A stretch of 64,000 nucleotides of DNA from Hyphomicrobium sp. (GTDB lineage Bacteria > Pseudomonadota > Alphaproteobacteria > Rhizobiales > Hyphomicrobiaceae): positions 496,001 to 560,000 of the forward strand of contig JAFWGI010000005.1 of the NCBI GenBank assembly GCA_017512425.1, read 5' to 3'. Under the pieces are notes generated by a model. That model did not search any database, was not told the DNA's origin, and worked only from the letters and a program-made list of their open reading frames with translations. The stretch's first letter is position 1; each line of letters begins with the position of its first letter. A program made the position numbers and the translations under genes. Positions 1-8,678 of this stretch are shown piece after piece.

Positions 1-1
1 C

Positions 2-355
2 AATGGTCAGTGGGTCAAAGGTAAATCGGCGGAGACGTTCGGTCCACTCGGCCCGTGGCTGGTTACAACAGACGAATTGTCCGATCCCCACAATCTCGCG
101 ATGTCGCTCGACGTCAATGGCAATCGCAAGCAGACCGGCTCAACGTCGACCATGATCTTTTCAATCCCGAAACTTCTGGCTTACGTCACGGAATTCATGG
201 TGCTCGAAGCTGGCGATGTCATCACGACGGGCACCCCGCCGGGAGTCGGCTCGGCCAGGAAGCCGCCCGAATATCTGAAAGCTGGCGACAAGCTCGTTTT
301 GAAAATTGAGGGCCTCGGCGAGCAGAATGCAACCGTCGTGCCGTTTACGAACTAA
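2..355 (+). CDS. Fumarylacetoacetate hydrolase (FAH) family protein, C-terminal part
   Basis: The frame is open from the left edge of the window and ends at TAA, so only about the last 117 codons are present and the start is missing. The visible part carries FAH-fold hallmarks: GKSAETFGPLGPWLVT, then VNGNRKQTGSTSTMIF, then the GDVITTGTPPGVG signature near the end. Members are metal-dependent cytoplasmic hydrolases, isomerases or decarboxylases acting on 2-oxo acids from aromatic or sugar acid breakdown. The fold is clear but the substrate cannot be told from this fragment. It runs convergently toward the next gene with a gap of about 60 bases containing a 14-base perfect palindrome at 389-402. 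Confidence 0.88.
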   Translation, partial: NGQWVKGKSAETFGPLGPWLVTTDELSDPHNLAMSLDVNGNRKQTGSTSTMIFSIPKLLAYVTEFMVLEAGDVITTGTPPGVGSARKPPEYLKAGDKLVLKIEGLGEQNATVVPFTN

Positions 356-418
356 CGCGTATGCACCGCCAACGAAAAGCCAGCCACTGAAGGCCGGCCT
401 TCTTGTTCGTAGGCGAAG

Positions 419-3400
419 CTAGACGTCGTTGCTACCGTCAGTATCGCGCCGCGCGCCATACTTATTCATGAAGTTCGGCATGTCCTTATTGTAGCCCGCG
501 GTGATACGTTGGCGAATTTCATTCCAAGACTGCGGATTCGAAAGATTGAGCGATCCCAAGCCCTCGCGGACGTACTTCAGTTGGTCCTTGAGCATCTGCT
601 CGCCGGGCTGAAGGCCGTCATCTGCCTGCGCGGCACGTTCGATTTCCTCGATGAGATAGTCCACCAGATGCGTTTCCGGGAACAGCATATAAAGCAGCAA
701 ATCCTCGCGAACATTGTCTTCGATCACATCAAGAACCTGACGCTTGCGCGCATCGCCAGAAATTTCGCTGAGCAGATTTGAATAGACGCTGCTGAGGTCG
801 CGATCCTGCGCATTCTGGAATTCGCGCAGCATATGTCCGAGCAGTAAATTCTTTTTGCTGTGTGCGTCGAGCGCCTTCCAAGCTTCACGCATGGCCGTGC
901 GCGCTTCTTCGGATTTCAATCTTTGATCGACGGTTGCCGATGTCAGTCCGATCGCTGCCAGGAACTCGTCGCGATAGGCGCGGGCCAGATCCTGCTGTTC
1001 CTCGGCACTCAACGGCTGCTGGCGCGGAAGCTGCCGCGCAGGACGTTCAAGCTCCGGTCGACGCGGCTCGCTCGCCAGTGGCGTTGCCGCATCGCGCAAT
1101 GCGCCGCCGTCGATGGCCGGACGTGCCTGAATGCCTTCGAAACGATAGCGCTCCGGAAGATAGCTTGCGCTTTCAGGAGCGGTCGCGCGGATCGTCAGCA
1201 AGACCTCATACAGCCGCGGACTGATATAATAGCGGTCGTCAAGTTTGATGTCGGGTGCCACCGCCTTGATCGTCGCGCCGGCGTTCATAACGCGGCGTAC
1301 CACGCGATTGTCATAGTCGTTGGTGATGTCGGACAACGTCACCATAGACGTGAAACCTTCAGTTTCTCGTATCGGCTCGAGCGTATGAAGAACGATCTCC
1401 GAATGCTCGCGCGGATGCGGCGCCAACGCTGCGTTGACCAGCTGATCGAGGCGGGCACGATCTTTGGCAGTTGAGTCTGTCTTGAAGTGCTTGTCGCAAA
1501 CCGTCGACAGGTATTCGCGCAGCTCGCTACGCACGCGATAGCGCTCAGGATTGATGCTGACCGTTTCGACGGCGCCGATGTCGGCGCCCGCGGTCAAGAC
1601 CATGCGTACGCGATCTGCTGCGGATCGCTCCATCATACTGAGGTCAGCCATCGCCGAGAAACCGTCAGTGTTGGTCATAGGCCTGAGCGTATTCAGCGTC
1701 ACCCAGGCGGTTTCGTAAGGATGTGGGCCGAGGGCTGCGTTGATCGTCGACTCCAATTGCGCGCCGGATCGTGCCTTGGACGTCGGAACGTCCGATAGCG
1801 GCGAACGAACGGCGTTGGCGCCAAACAAGCCGGACATGAAAATCAGGCCGTCAAGGCCGATCGCGATGGCGAGCGCCAAATAGGCAAGGCGGTTGCCGTC
1901 CTGAAATGCGTTCCACGTGACAACGAAGCGGTGAGCCTTGTCGTCGCGCGAGAGTTCAATGAAGTTGATCTTGGCGCGCAGCTCGTCGGTTTCTTTGCTC
2001 GGCAACGCGCTGTCGGCAAGACACTTGCGAGCAAATCCGAACAAGGCATCAGCGCCCTGATTGGCATTGAGTTTATCGCCGCCGAGACAGGCTGCTTCGA
2101 ATGTCGCCGCACCGGCCTGCAATGCGAATAAACCTGCGGCCGCATCAGCCGTCGTTTTCGGATCGCAATCCATGCCTTCGATCATCGATTGCGTGCTGGG
2201 CGTTGCTGCGAGCGCGCCGGTAATGTCGCCGCAAAGCCTCTGCACCGACGTCAGCTTTTCAATCGTCGGACCGGCGCGAAACTCTGCAATGGCTTGCTCA
2301 AACGATGGCAAGAGCCGCGTCGGATCGAGTTTTGGTCCGCCATCCGCTTTCGCGCTTTCTTCAGCGAGGCCGATGCGCTGTTCGGCTGTCTCGGCTTCAC
2401 CTTTGAGCTTAGCAAGGTCGCCGTCGATCATCGCCAACTCGCGGTCGATCGTCGACAGCCGCGTTTCCGTCGCGTTCAAGCGTTTCTGCGCGTCTTTGAA
2501 GCGCTCTTCGGCTATCTTTACCGAAGCCTGCAGTAAGCCGAGTTCGCTCATGCGCTGACGATAAAGCGGCCCGCGGCCTTGCTTGCCTGAGCCTTCCACG
2601 CCCTTGTCTTCCGCAAGTGCTTCGACGCGCTTGGCATCCGCTGCGCGCTGCTTTTCGTCGACGTCGGCTTTCTTTTCGGCAAATTCGGTCGCAAGCGCGG
2701 GACGTTCTGCCGCGAGGCGTCCTTTTTCTTCCGTCAGTGAGACCTTGCGGTTTGCAAGGCCGGCCTGGCCCGACTGCGCCGACGCCATGCGTTCCTGCTG
2801 CTCTTTGACGGCGGTGCGCCGCGTCTCAATCTGCTCGTTGATGTATTGCTTGATAACGCCTTCCGATGCGCCAGCGGCCTTGCCGATGCCATTCAACTGC
2901 TGCTCGTAATTCGCCCAGGCTTCGGTCTTGAACAGGGCGTCGGCTTCCGCGGTGCGTTTCGTGGACACGGCTTGCTCAATGTCGGCAACGATGCCCGATA
3001 CTTGGTTCTGCGCGCGCAGTTCCGCGGCGCGGACGCGCTCGGACTGCGGGAAGATCGATGTGAAAAAGCTGTCGAACGAAAAGAAGACGCTGGTCGTCAT
3101 ACAGGCGAGAAACATGATCCACAGCATCGAGTTGCGGACGATGACGCGCGTGCCTTGAATGTATGGTTTGACGACATCGCTCGCCGCGTAGAGCGCGAAC
3201 AGTGCAACGAGCAGAAGCCCGGTGCCGAACATCAAAAATTTATCGCCGGTTTGCGACCAGGACAAATCGCCGGTCGTGGCATTGCGGATGTCGGATTGGC
3301 CGGTCCACTGCATCAGCAGCACCATTGCCGCGATAAACAGCAGCAGACCAATAACGGCGCCAAGAACATTCTGCGTCGAGCGATTGATATGGTTAGAGCC

Positions 3401-3754
3401 GGTGGACTGCGAGGTCATATTCATGCCCGTCGCAAAGCTCTCGCCGATAAGCCAGGCGACGATCAGCATGATCCCCTGAATGCCGAAAGTGATCATGGCC
3501 GACGCAAACGGCTCGTTGGTGAAATTGGTCATGCCTTCCCAGGTGCGCCAACCGGCGGCAAGGGAGAGAACAAGGCCCGTGGTCGCCAACAAGCCGAGCT
3601 GCCAATTTTCGAAAACGGTCTCTTCGATAACCGCGAAAATGCGCTTGACCACGCGGGTGCGGAGCAACAACGCCAGGACACAAAGCGCCAATAGTGACTT
3701 GGCAAGCGGCTGGGCATAGGGCACCAGCCCGTCGACAAGAAGTTTCAAGTCCAT
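419..3754 (-). CDS. Large unknown membrane protein with coiled coil and tandem C-terminal repeat
   Basis: This 1111-residue protein matches no family I recognise. Six hydrophobic helices lie in about residues 15-226. A long charged stretch at about 238-470, rich in A, E, K, Q and R, looks like a coiled coil. A cysteine-containing segment follows at about 490-600, and a seventh helix lies near 624-647. The remaining 460 residues are soluble and begin with a duplicated module: repeat 1 at about 665-757 and repeat 2 at about 767-860 share NAAL-x-PHP-x-E, TL-x-P, GF-x-x-M-x-x-LS, RV and AGA-x-I-x-AV in the same order and spacing. Topology suggests an extracytoplasmic coil between membrane blocks with cytoplasmic repeats, but sidedness is inferred. 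It stands alone, with a 330-base gap before zur. Confidence 0.8.
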   Translation of the reverse strand: MDLKLLVDGLVPYAQPLAKSLLALCVLALLLRTRVVKRIFAVIEETVFENWQLGLLATTGLVLSLAAGWRTWEGMTNFTNEPFASAMITFGIQGIMLIVAWLIGESFATGMNMTSQSTGSNHINRSTQNVLGAVIGLLLFIAAMVLLMQWTGQSDIRNATTGDLSWSQTGDKFLMFGTGLLLVALFALYAASDVVKPYIQGTRVIVRNSMLWIMFLACMTTSVFFSFDSFFTSIFPQSERVRAAELRAQNQVSGIVADIEQAVSTKRTAEADALFKTEAWANYEQQLNGIGKAAGASEGVIKQYINEQIETRRTAVKEQQERMASAQSGQAGLANRKVSLTEEKGRLAAERPALATEFAEKKADVDEKQRAADAKRVEALAEDKGVEGSGKQGRGPLYRQRMSELGLLQASVKIAEERFKDAQKRLNATETRLSTIDRELAMIDGDLAKLKGEAETAEQRIGLAEESAKADGGPKLDPTRLLPSFEQAIAEFRAGPTIEKLTSVQRLCGDITGALAATPSTQSMIEGMDCDPKTTADAAAGLFALQAGAATFEAACLGGDKLNANQGADALFGFARKCLADSALPSKETDELRAKINFIELSRDDKAHRFVVTWNAFQDGNRLAYLALAIAIGLDGLIFMSGLFGANAVRSPLSDVPTSKARSGAQLESTINAALGPHPYETAWVTLNTLRPMTNTDGFSAMADLSMMERSAADRVRMVLTAGADIGAVETVSINPERYRVRSELREYLSTVCDKHFKTDSTAKDRARLDQLVNAALAPHPREHSEIVLHTLEPIRETEGFTSMVTLSDITNDYDNRVVRRVMNAGATIKAVAPDIKLDDRYYISPRLYEVLLTIRATAPESASYLPERYRFEGIQARPAIDGGALRDAATPLASEPRRPELERPARQLPRQQPLSAEEQQDLARAYRDEFLAAIGLTSATVDQRLKSEEARTAMREAWKALDAHSKKNLLLGHMLREFQNAQDRDLSSVYSNLLSEISGDARKRQVLDVIEDNVREDLLLYMLFPETHLVDYLIEEIERAAQADDGLQPGEQMLKDQLKYVREGLGSLNLSNPQSWNEIRQRITAGYNKDMPNFMNKYGARRDTDGSNDV

Positions 3755-4084
3755 CCCGCTTACGTCCTTAGCTGGAGCAGCCGCGCGTTAACGGCGATTT
3801 TGTCAGTTGATACAATGCGCTCTAGAACTGGCTGTTTGGCGGCAAGATTAAGACGAAAAAAGCCGTCAGCCATGAAATTCTTTTAAGAATGCGCTGCCAA
3901 GCGTGCGCGGCCTTCAGATAGATAGGTGGAAATCGGCTCATTGCGAGTGGCAGCGTGGTATGTGCCGACGAACTGTTATAGTGTTCACTTCTAGGGTAGG
4001 TTTGCCGGCCGATCGAAGGCAACGCCGCTCGCCGTGCGACAGGTACTTTCGGCGCCCAGAAGCGCAAACGATCACAGGTATTAG
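3755..4084. other. Intergenic region between the large membrane protein gene and zur
   Basis: The 330 bases separate two divergently read genes and must hold promoters for both. I see no convincing small gene here; open frames crossing it have no family signal. The only structured element I can point to is the dyad-like sequence at 3970-3986, listed separately. Confidence 0.6.
3970..3986. promoter_or_regulatory. Candidate Zur operator / promoter element upstream of zur
   Basis: The sequence GAACTGTTATAGTGTTC has matching ends (GAAC and GTTC) and a TGTTATA core of the kind found in proteobacterial Zur operators. It lies about 100 bases upstream of the zur start. The centre is not a good palindrome, and TATAGT could equally be a -10 element. 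Autoregulation by Zur is common, so position supports the call, but the match is weak. Confidence 0.25.
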
Positions 4085-4576
4085 ATGGCACCACAGACGC
4101 TCGATGAGCAACGCATCAAAGACCGGGTACAGTCGTCTGTCGATCGCGCAAGCACAATTTTCGCCGAAAAAAACATTCGCTTCACGGATCTGCGGCGCAA
4201 GGTCTTTGAAGAGATCGCCGCGACGACGGCGAGCGTCGGCGCCTATGAAGTTCTCGACCGGCTTGCGAAGAAAGGCACGCGACTGGCACCGATCTCGGTC
4301 TATCGCGCGCTCGACGCGCTGCTTGAGGCCGGTGTCGTGCATCGGCTCGAAAGCAAAAACGCCTACTTTGCATGCGGCCGGCTGCACCATCCGAGGACCG
4401 GCCGCCGGCCGATGTTCTTGAGCTGCGAGAAGTGCGGTTCAGTTATTGAAACCGACGGCGAAGACATATTCAAATCGATCGACTCCGCCGCTCGCAACGC
4501 CGATTTTGAACCGCGTGTGAAGTTCGTTGAGGTGTCCGGCACTTGCAAGGACTGCGCAGCGAAGCGGCAAGACTAG
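4085..4576 (+). CDS. zur: Fur-family zinc uptake regulator Zur
   Basis: The 163-residue cytoplasmic repressor has an N-terminal winged helix (about 20-85; LRRKVFEEIA and ISVYRALDALLEAGVVHRL are the Fur-type DNA-binding helices) and a C-terminal metal-binding dimerisation domain. Two Cys pairs, CEKC near residue 114 and CKDC near 154, form the structural zinc site of Fur proteins. Specificity for zinc rather than iron, manganese or peroxide is inferred from the znuC and znuB genes directly downstream and from the Zur-like AC-x-x-x-H ahead of the first Cys pair. It would shut off zinc import when zinc is plentiful. It is probably co-transcribed with znuCB, with a 50-base gap. Confidence 0.88.
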   Translation: MAPQTLDEQRIKDRVQSSVDRASTIFAEKNIRFTDLRRKVFEEIAATTASVGAYEVLDRLAKKGTRLAPISVYRALDALLEAGVVHRLESKNAYFACGRLHHPRTGRRPMFLSCEKCGSVIETDGEDIFKSIDSAARNADFEPRVKFVEVSGTCKDCAAKRQD

Positions 4577-4626
4577 TCCGTAGCCGACCTCGATTGTCGG
4601 CTGCACGGGATCCAGGAGACGGCTGA

Positions 4627-5511
4627 TTGTCGAATACGAAATTGCACGTGAGCGATGAGCATCGGCATGACCATGCGCACGATCATGATCACGCGCACGA
4701 CGACGCATGCGGTTGTGGCCACACTCACAGCCGGCAGCTCGACAACCATGCGCTCGTCTCGGCTCGCGGATTGGCGTTTTCGCGGCACGGCCGTACGATC
4801 TTGTCGGGCATCGATCTCGATGTTCGCCCTGGCGAAATCGTCACTCTGATCGGGCCCAACGGCGCGGGAAAGACGACGCTCGTCAAGTTGGTCTTAGGGA
4901 TTGAGAGCCCCGATTCCGGCACTGTATTGATGCCGCCATCGACGCGCATTGGGTACGTGCCGCAGCGTTTCGACGTGCAGCGCGCGATCCCGATGACTGT
5001 CGCGCACTTTCTAGCGCTCGGGCAGAATGCGGCGCCCGGAGCGATCACGGCAGCGCTGAAGGACGTCGGTGCTGAGCGCACCGCCAATCAGCAGCTGTCG
5101 CAATTGTCCGGCGGCGAAACGCAGCGCGTTCTGATCGCGCGCGCGCTGCTGCGCAATCCAAACCTTCTCGTTCTCGACGAGCCCGCCCGCGGCGTCGACT
5201 ACGTCGGTGAGGCTGATTTGTATGATTTGATCGGGCGGATCAGAGACGAGCGTAAGCTCGGCGTGTTGTTGATTTCACACGATCTCCATGTCGTCATGGC
5301 AAAAAGCGACCGCGTGATTTGCCTGAATGGGCACGTCTGCTGTTCCGGTCAGCCGGAAACCGTCGCACAGCATGCCGAATATGCGCGGCTCTTCGGTCCG
5401 CAAGCGGCGAGTGCGCTTGGTGTCTACCTGCACCACCACGACCACGCGCACGACCTCTCAGGTGCGCCAAAACCGATGCGCGCTGGCGACCAAGACAATC
5501 GGGGCCGTTGA
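4627..5511 (+). CDS. znuC: Zinc ABC transporter ATP-binding protein ZnuC
   Basis: This is the ATPase of a high-affinity zinc importer, acting at the inner face of the cytoplasmic membrane. The Walker A motif GPNGAGKTT, the ABC signature LSGGETQ, Walker B LLVLDEP and the switch histidine in LLISHDLHV are all intact. The start is TTG; no ATG gives the full domain. Unusual is a His/Asp-rich N-terminal tail of about 35 residues ending in CGCGHTH, plus a second His cluster near the C-terminus (HHHDHAHD), both likely to bind zinc. It is followed immediately, without a gap, by znuB. A periplasmic binding protein gene znuA is not found nearby. Confidence 0.93.
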   Translation: MSNTKLHVSDEHRHDHAHDHDHAHDDACGCGHTHSRQLDNHALVSARGLAFSRHGRTILSGIDLDVRPGEIVTLIGPNGAGKTTLVKLVLGIESPDSGTVLMPPSTRIGYVPQRFDVQRAIPMTVAHFLALGQNAAPGAITAALKDVGAERTANQQLSQLSGGETQRVLIARALLRNPNLLVLDEPARGVDYVGEADLYDLIGRIRDERKLGVLLISHDLHVVMAKSDRVICLNGHVCCSGQPETVAQHAEYARLFGPQAASALGVYLHHHDHAHDLSGAPKPMRAGDQDNRGR

Positions 5512-6315
5512 GTGTTCGAGCTTCCTCAGCCGTTTTTTCTAAATGCCTTGGCGGCGGGCGCTGCCCTTGCGATCGTCGCCGCACCGCTTGGATGCATCAT
5601 CGTCTGGCGACGGATGGCCTATGTTGGGGAGACTCTGGCGCAGTCGAGCTTGCTTGGCGTCGCGCTCGGCTTGTCGCTCGGCATCGATCTGACGCTCGCG
5701 GTTGTGATCGCCGCCGTCGCCACCGCCGCCATCCTCATCGGGTTCGGCCGGCAAAAACTGCTGGCGCTCGATAGCGTGCTTGGCCTGATGCACCACGCGG
5801 CGCTGGCGCTTGGCGTCGTCGCGATTGCGGTGTTGAAAGGCCCATCGATCGATTTGATGAGTTATTTGTTCGGCGACGTTTTTGCGGTTACGACAATCGA
5901 CCTTTTGTGGGTCTACATCGGCGGAGCTGTGATCCTGGCGTTAACGCTACAACTCTGGCGGCCGCTTGTACGGCTCTCACTGCACGAGGATTTGGCGACC
6001 GCTGAAGGCATCCATCCGTCCATACCCCGCGCCATTTTCGATATCCTGCTGGCTATCACGATCGCGGTTGCGATGAAAATCGTCGGCATTCTGCTGGTTA
6101 TGGCATTTTTGATCGTCCCTGCGGTCGCGGCGCGGCCGCTCGCTACGACGCCTGAGCGGATGGCCATCATCGCGGCTGTTATCGGCGTCGCCAGCGTCTT
6201 TGTCGGCCTTGGGTTGTCGTTGTATACGGACGCGCCGGGCGGACCGAGCATCGTTCTTGCTATGTGCGCAGCCGCTATTCTGTCACTCTTGGTGATGGGC
6301 CGGCGAGCTGGGTAA
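5512..6315 (+). CDS. znuB: Zinc ABC transporter permease ZnuB
   Basis: The 267-residue protein is almost entirely hydrophobic with about seven to eight membrane helices, as expected for ABC-3 family metal permeases. The segment VGILLVMAFLIVPAVAA is the typical conserved helix and loop of the family. The GTG start abuts the znuC stop codon, so translation is probably coupled. It forms the channel through which zinc delivered by a periplasmic ZnuA would cross the membrane, driven by ZnuC. The zur-znuC-znuB order supports zinc rather than manganese as substrate. Confidence 0.92.
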   Translation: MFELPQPFFLNALAAGAALAIVAAPLGCIIVWRRMAYVGETLAQSSLLGVALGLSLGIDLTLAVVIAAVATAAILIGFGRQKLLALDSVLGLMHHAALALGVVAIAVLKGPSIDLMSYLFGDVFAVTTIDLLWVYIGGAVILALTLQLWRPLVRLSLHEDLATAEGIHPSIPRAIFDILLAITIAVAMKIVGILLVMAFLIVPAVAARPLATTPERMAIIAAVIGVASVFVGLGLSLYTDAPGGPSIVLAMCAAAILSLLVMGRRAG

Positions 6316-6350
6316 ATGGCTATCACGCCTGAATTTGGAGAAGCATCGTA

Positions 6351-7601
6351 ATGCCGGCCGGGGAGACAAGCACGCTGCAGCCACGGCACCAGACGGTCGC
6401 CGTAAGCGTTGGCGGCGTGACTGTTGGCGGCGGCGCGCCGGTTGTCGTGCAATCGATGACGAATACCGACACTGCCGACGTCGATGCGACGGTCAAGCAG
6501 GTGGCGGATTTGGCGCGCGCGGGATCGGAACTGGTCCGGATTACGGTTGACCGCGATGAGGCGGCTAAAGCTGTACCGCATATCCGCGACCGGCTCGTCA
6601 AAATGGGCGTCACGGTTCCGCTGATCGGCGACTTTCACTACATCGGGCATACGTTGCTTGGCGAAAACCCGGCATGCGCAGAGGCGCTGGCGAAGTATCG
6701 CATTAATCCAGGCAACGTCGGTTTCAAGGATAAGCGTGATCGGCAATTTGGAGCGATTATCGATATCGCGTTACGTTACGACAAGCCTGTGCGCATCGGC
6801 GTCAATTGGGGTTCGCTCGACGGCGAGCTTTTGACCCACTTGATGGACGAGAACGCCAAGTCCGCCGCACCTGCATCAGCGCGCGCCGTGATGCATGAAG
6901 CGATGGTGCAGTCGGCGTTGCTGTCGGCTGGCCGCGCGGAAGAGATGGGCCTCGGCGCCGATAAAATCATCATTTCCGGAAAGGTGTCGGCCGTACAGGA
7001 TTTGATCGCCGTCTATCGCATCTTGGCAGCGCGCAGCCGTTACGCCTTGCACCTCGGTCTGACCGAAGCCGGTATGGGATCGAAAGGCATCGTCGCGTCG
7101 TCCGTCGCGATTGGCGTTCTACTGCAGCAGGGTATCGGCGACACCATACGCTTTTCGTTGACGCCGGAGCCGGGTGGCGATCGCTCGAACGAGGTTCGTG
7201 CTGCGCAGGAACTGTTGCAGTCGATGGGTTTGCGGTCGTTCATTCCGATTGTTGCCGCGTGCCCCGGATGCGGTCGCACGACATCGACGGTGTTTCAGGA
7301 GCTGGCTCGCGACATTCAGGATATGATCCGCGACCGCATGCCGGAATGGAAGACGCGCTATCCGGGCGTGGAAGCGCTGAATTTCGCGGTCATGGGCTGC
7401 ATCGTCAACGGTCCCGGCGAGAGCAAGCACGCCGACGTCGGCATTTCGTTGCCGGGGACAGGCGAAAGCCCGGCGGCGCCGGTGTTCATTGACGGCAAAA
7501 AAGCGATGACCCTACGCGGGCCCAACATCGCTGCGGACTTCAAGGCGCTCGTTGAAGACTACATTGAAAAACGATTTGGCACGTCGGCCTCGGCGAACTA
7601 A
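6351..7601 (+). CDS. ispG: 4-hydroxy-3-methylbut-2-enyl diphosphate synthase IspG (GcpE)
   Basis: IspG is the iron-sulfur enzyme that reductively opens the cyclic intermediate MEcPP to HMBPP, the penultimate step of the methylerythritol phosphate route to isoprenoids. The 416 residues have an N-terminal TIM barrel beginning at [18 protein letters not shown] and a C-terminal 4Fe-4S domain with cysteines in ACPGCGR and [10 protein letters not shown]. Conserved DFHY and RINPGN motifs are present. It follows znuB by 35 bases but is functionally unrelated. A prenyl-diphosphate synthase of the same pathway lies about 1 kb further on. Confidence 0.97.
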   Translation: MPAGETSTLQPRHQTVAVSVGGVTVGGGAPVVVQSMTNTDTADVDATVKQVADLARAGSELVRITVDRDEAAKAVPHIRDRLVKMGVTVPLIGDFHYIGHTLLGENPACAEALAKYRINPGNVGFKDKRDRQFGAIIDIALRYDKPVRIGVNWGSLDGELLTHLMDENAKSAAPASARAVMHEAMVQSALLSAGRAEEMGLGADKIIISGKVSAVQDLIAVYRILAARSRYALHLGLTEAGMGSKGIVASSVAIGVLLQQGIGDTIRFSLTPEPGGDRSNEVRAAQELLQSMGLRSFIPIVAACPGCGRTTSTVFQELARDIQDMIRDRMPEWKTRYPGVEALNFAVMGCIVNGPGESKHADVGISLPGTGESPAAPVFIDGKKAMTLRGPNIAADFKALVEDYIEKRFGTSASAN

Positions 7602-7616
7602 GCCGGCCACTGAACG

Positions 7617-7922
7617 TCACAGCAGTTCGATTGGCTGCGCGCGGACAATCACTTCAGTCTGGCGGAATGTCACTTCAAGTTCTTCGCGGAATGCCGCCCA
7701 CCACTGCCGGTCGAGATTAGCATCCATCACTTCAATGACGACGACGTCGTCGTGCTGGGTTTTGCCGCTCGCTTCCCAGCGGCCTTCGGCGGGTGCGCGC
7801 GTGAAACTCGTGATGCCGCCGAACTTTTTCGACAGCGTCCAGTACAATTCTTCAAATGGATGGGGTCCGAACGGCCGTCCGTCATTGTCGCGCACAGGCA
7901 GAAGTATCTGAACTAAATGCAT
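7617..7922 (-). CDS. Small conserved hypothetical protein
   Basis: The 101-residue soluble protein has no named domain I can assign. It starts MHLVQILLPVRDNDGRPF and contains a WWAAFREELEVTFRQTEVIV segment, features I associate with small uncharacterised alphaproteobacterial proteins. It has no signal peptide or membrane helix. It ends 15 bases from ispG in convergent orientation, and its start lies 3 bases from the stop of the DUF599 gene, so it is probably the second gene of that leftward unit. Confidence 0.75.
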   Translation of the reverse strand: MHLVQILLPVRDNDGRPFGPHPFEELYWTLSKKFGGITSFTRAPAEGRWEASGKTQHDDVVVIEVMDANLDRQWWAAFREELEVTFRQTEVIVRAQPIELL

Positions 7923-7925
7923 GCG

Positions 7926-8639
7926 TTACACCTCGGGACGCACGTATTCGCTTCGAACATTGCGCAACGCCACGAGCACAGGCGAGTGGAATTCGCGGCG
8001 GTAGATGACCAACGTAATTGCAAGGGTCGCCGAGAGAAACAGCAACGGATGAATGAGCCACGCCATCAATGGAATTGAGAAGTAGTAGGCGCGGATTCCG
8101 CTGTTGTAGGTCTCGCCAGCCATCGAGGCGACGTTCGAGCCGGCTTCCGTATATTGTGCTCGAAGCTCAGCGTTGACTGACAAATCCGGCATCGCGCCCA
8201 CCATGATAGACAGAACGTTATATTGCCATGCGGACCACGTGAATTTGAAGAATGCGTATACGAATAGCAGGATCATGATGAGCACTTTGATTTCCGCGAG
8301 GCGCGCATCGGCCGCCGACGCGTAAGGCAAGTGTGCGGTAACTTCGGCGAGCCGCGAGGCGGTACCAAGCAGTGCTGCAAGGCCGCCGAGAATGAAGACG
8401 GTCGTAGATGCGAAAAAGAGCGCGCCGCGCAATAGGTTTCCAAGCAGCGCGGCGTCCGCCACGTGATTTTCGCGCGCGCACATCCGGCCAATCCATGCGC
8501 GACGAAACATGCGAACGGCGGAGATTAGGCTCGGTCGGCGGCGCGCGATGAGGCTGGCCAGAGGCCCATAACCGAACCAGCACAGCAAGAATGTCGCCAG
8601 CGCAACGAGATCGGTGAACGGCAGATTGAAATCGATCAT
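7926..8639 (-). CDS. DUF599 family inner-membrane protein
   Basis: The 237-residue protein has a helix at about residues 8-25 (DLVALATFLLCWFGYG), one at 70-90, one at 117-140 and a pair near 180-215. The pattern of a GYGP after the first helix, a central FFKFTWSAWQYN and a late AGETYNSGIRAYYFS segment fits DUF599, a family of unknown function. It is leftward, downstream of the prenyl synthase gene by 39 bases and just upstream of the 101-residue gene. No function should be read into it. Confidence 0.82.
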   Translation of the reverse strand: MIDFNLPFTDLVALATFLLCWFGYGPLASLIARRRPSLISAVRMFRRAWIGRMCARENHVADAALLGNLLRGALFFASTTVFILGGLAALLGTASRLAEVTAHLPYASAADARLAEIKVLIMILLFVYAFFKFTWSAWQYNVLSIMVGAMPDLSVNAELRAQYTEAGSNVASMAGETYNSGIRAYYFSIPLMAWLIHPLLFLSATLAITLVIYRREFHSPVLVALRNVRSEYVRPEV

Positions 8640-8678
8640 CGGCTAAACCCGTTAAGTGACAAGATCAGACTGTCCGAT

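Noticed and set aside
2846..3694. Long rightward open frame of 282 codons opposite the large membrane protein gene
   Set aside because: Composition is Arg/His/Gln-rich as in antisense of a GC-rich coding strand; no family signal, while the leftward frame has clear membrane helices and repeats.
5913..6746. 277-codon leftward open frame across znuB and ispG
   Set aside because: It spans two well-defined genes on the other strand and has no recognisable domain.
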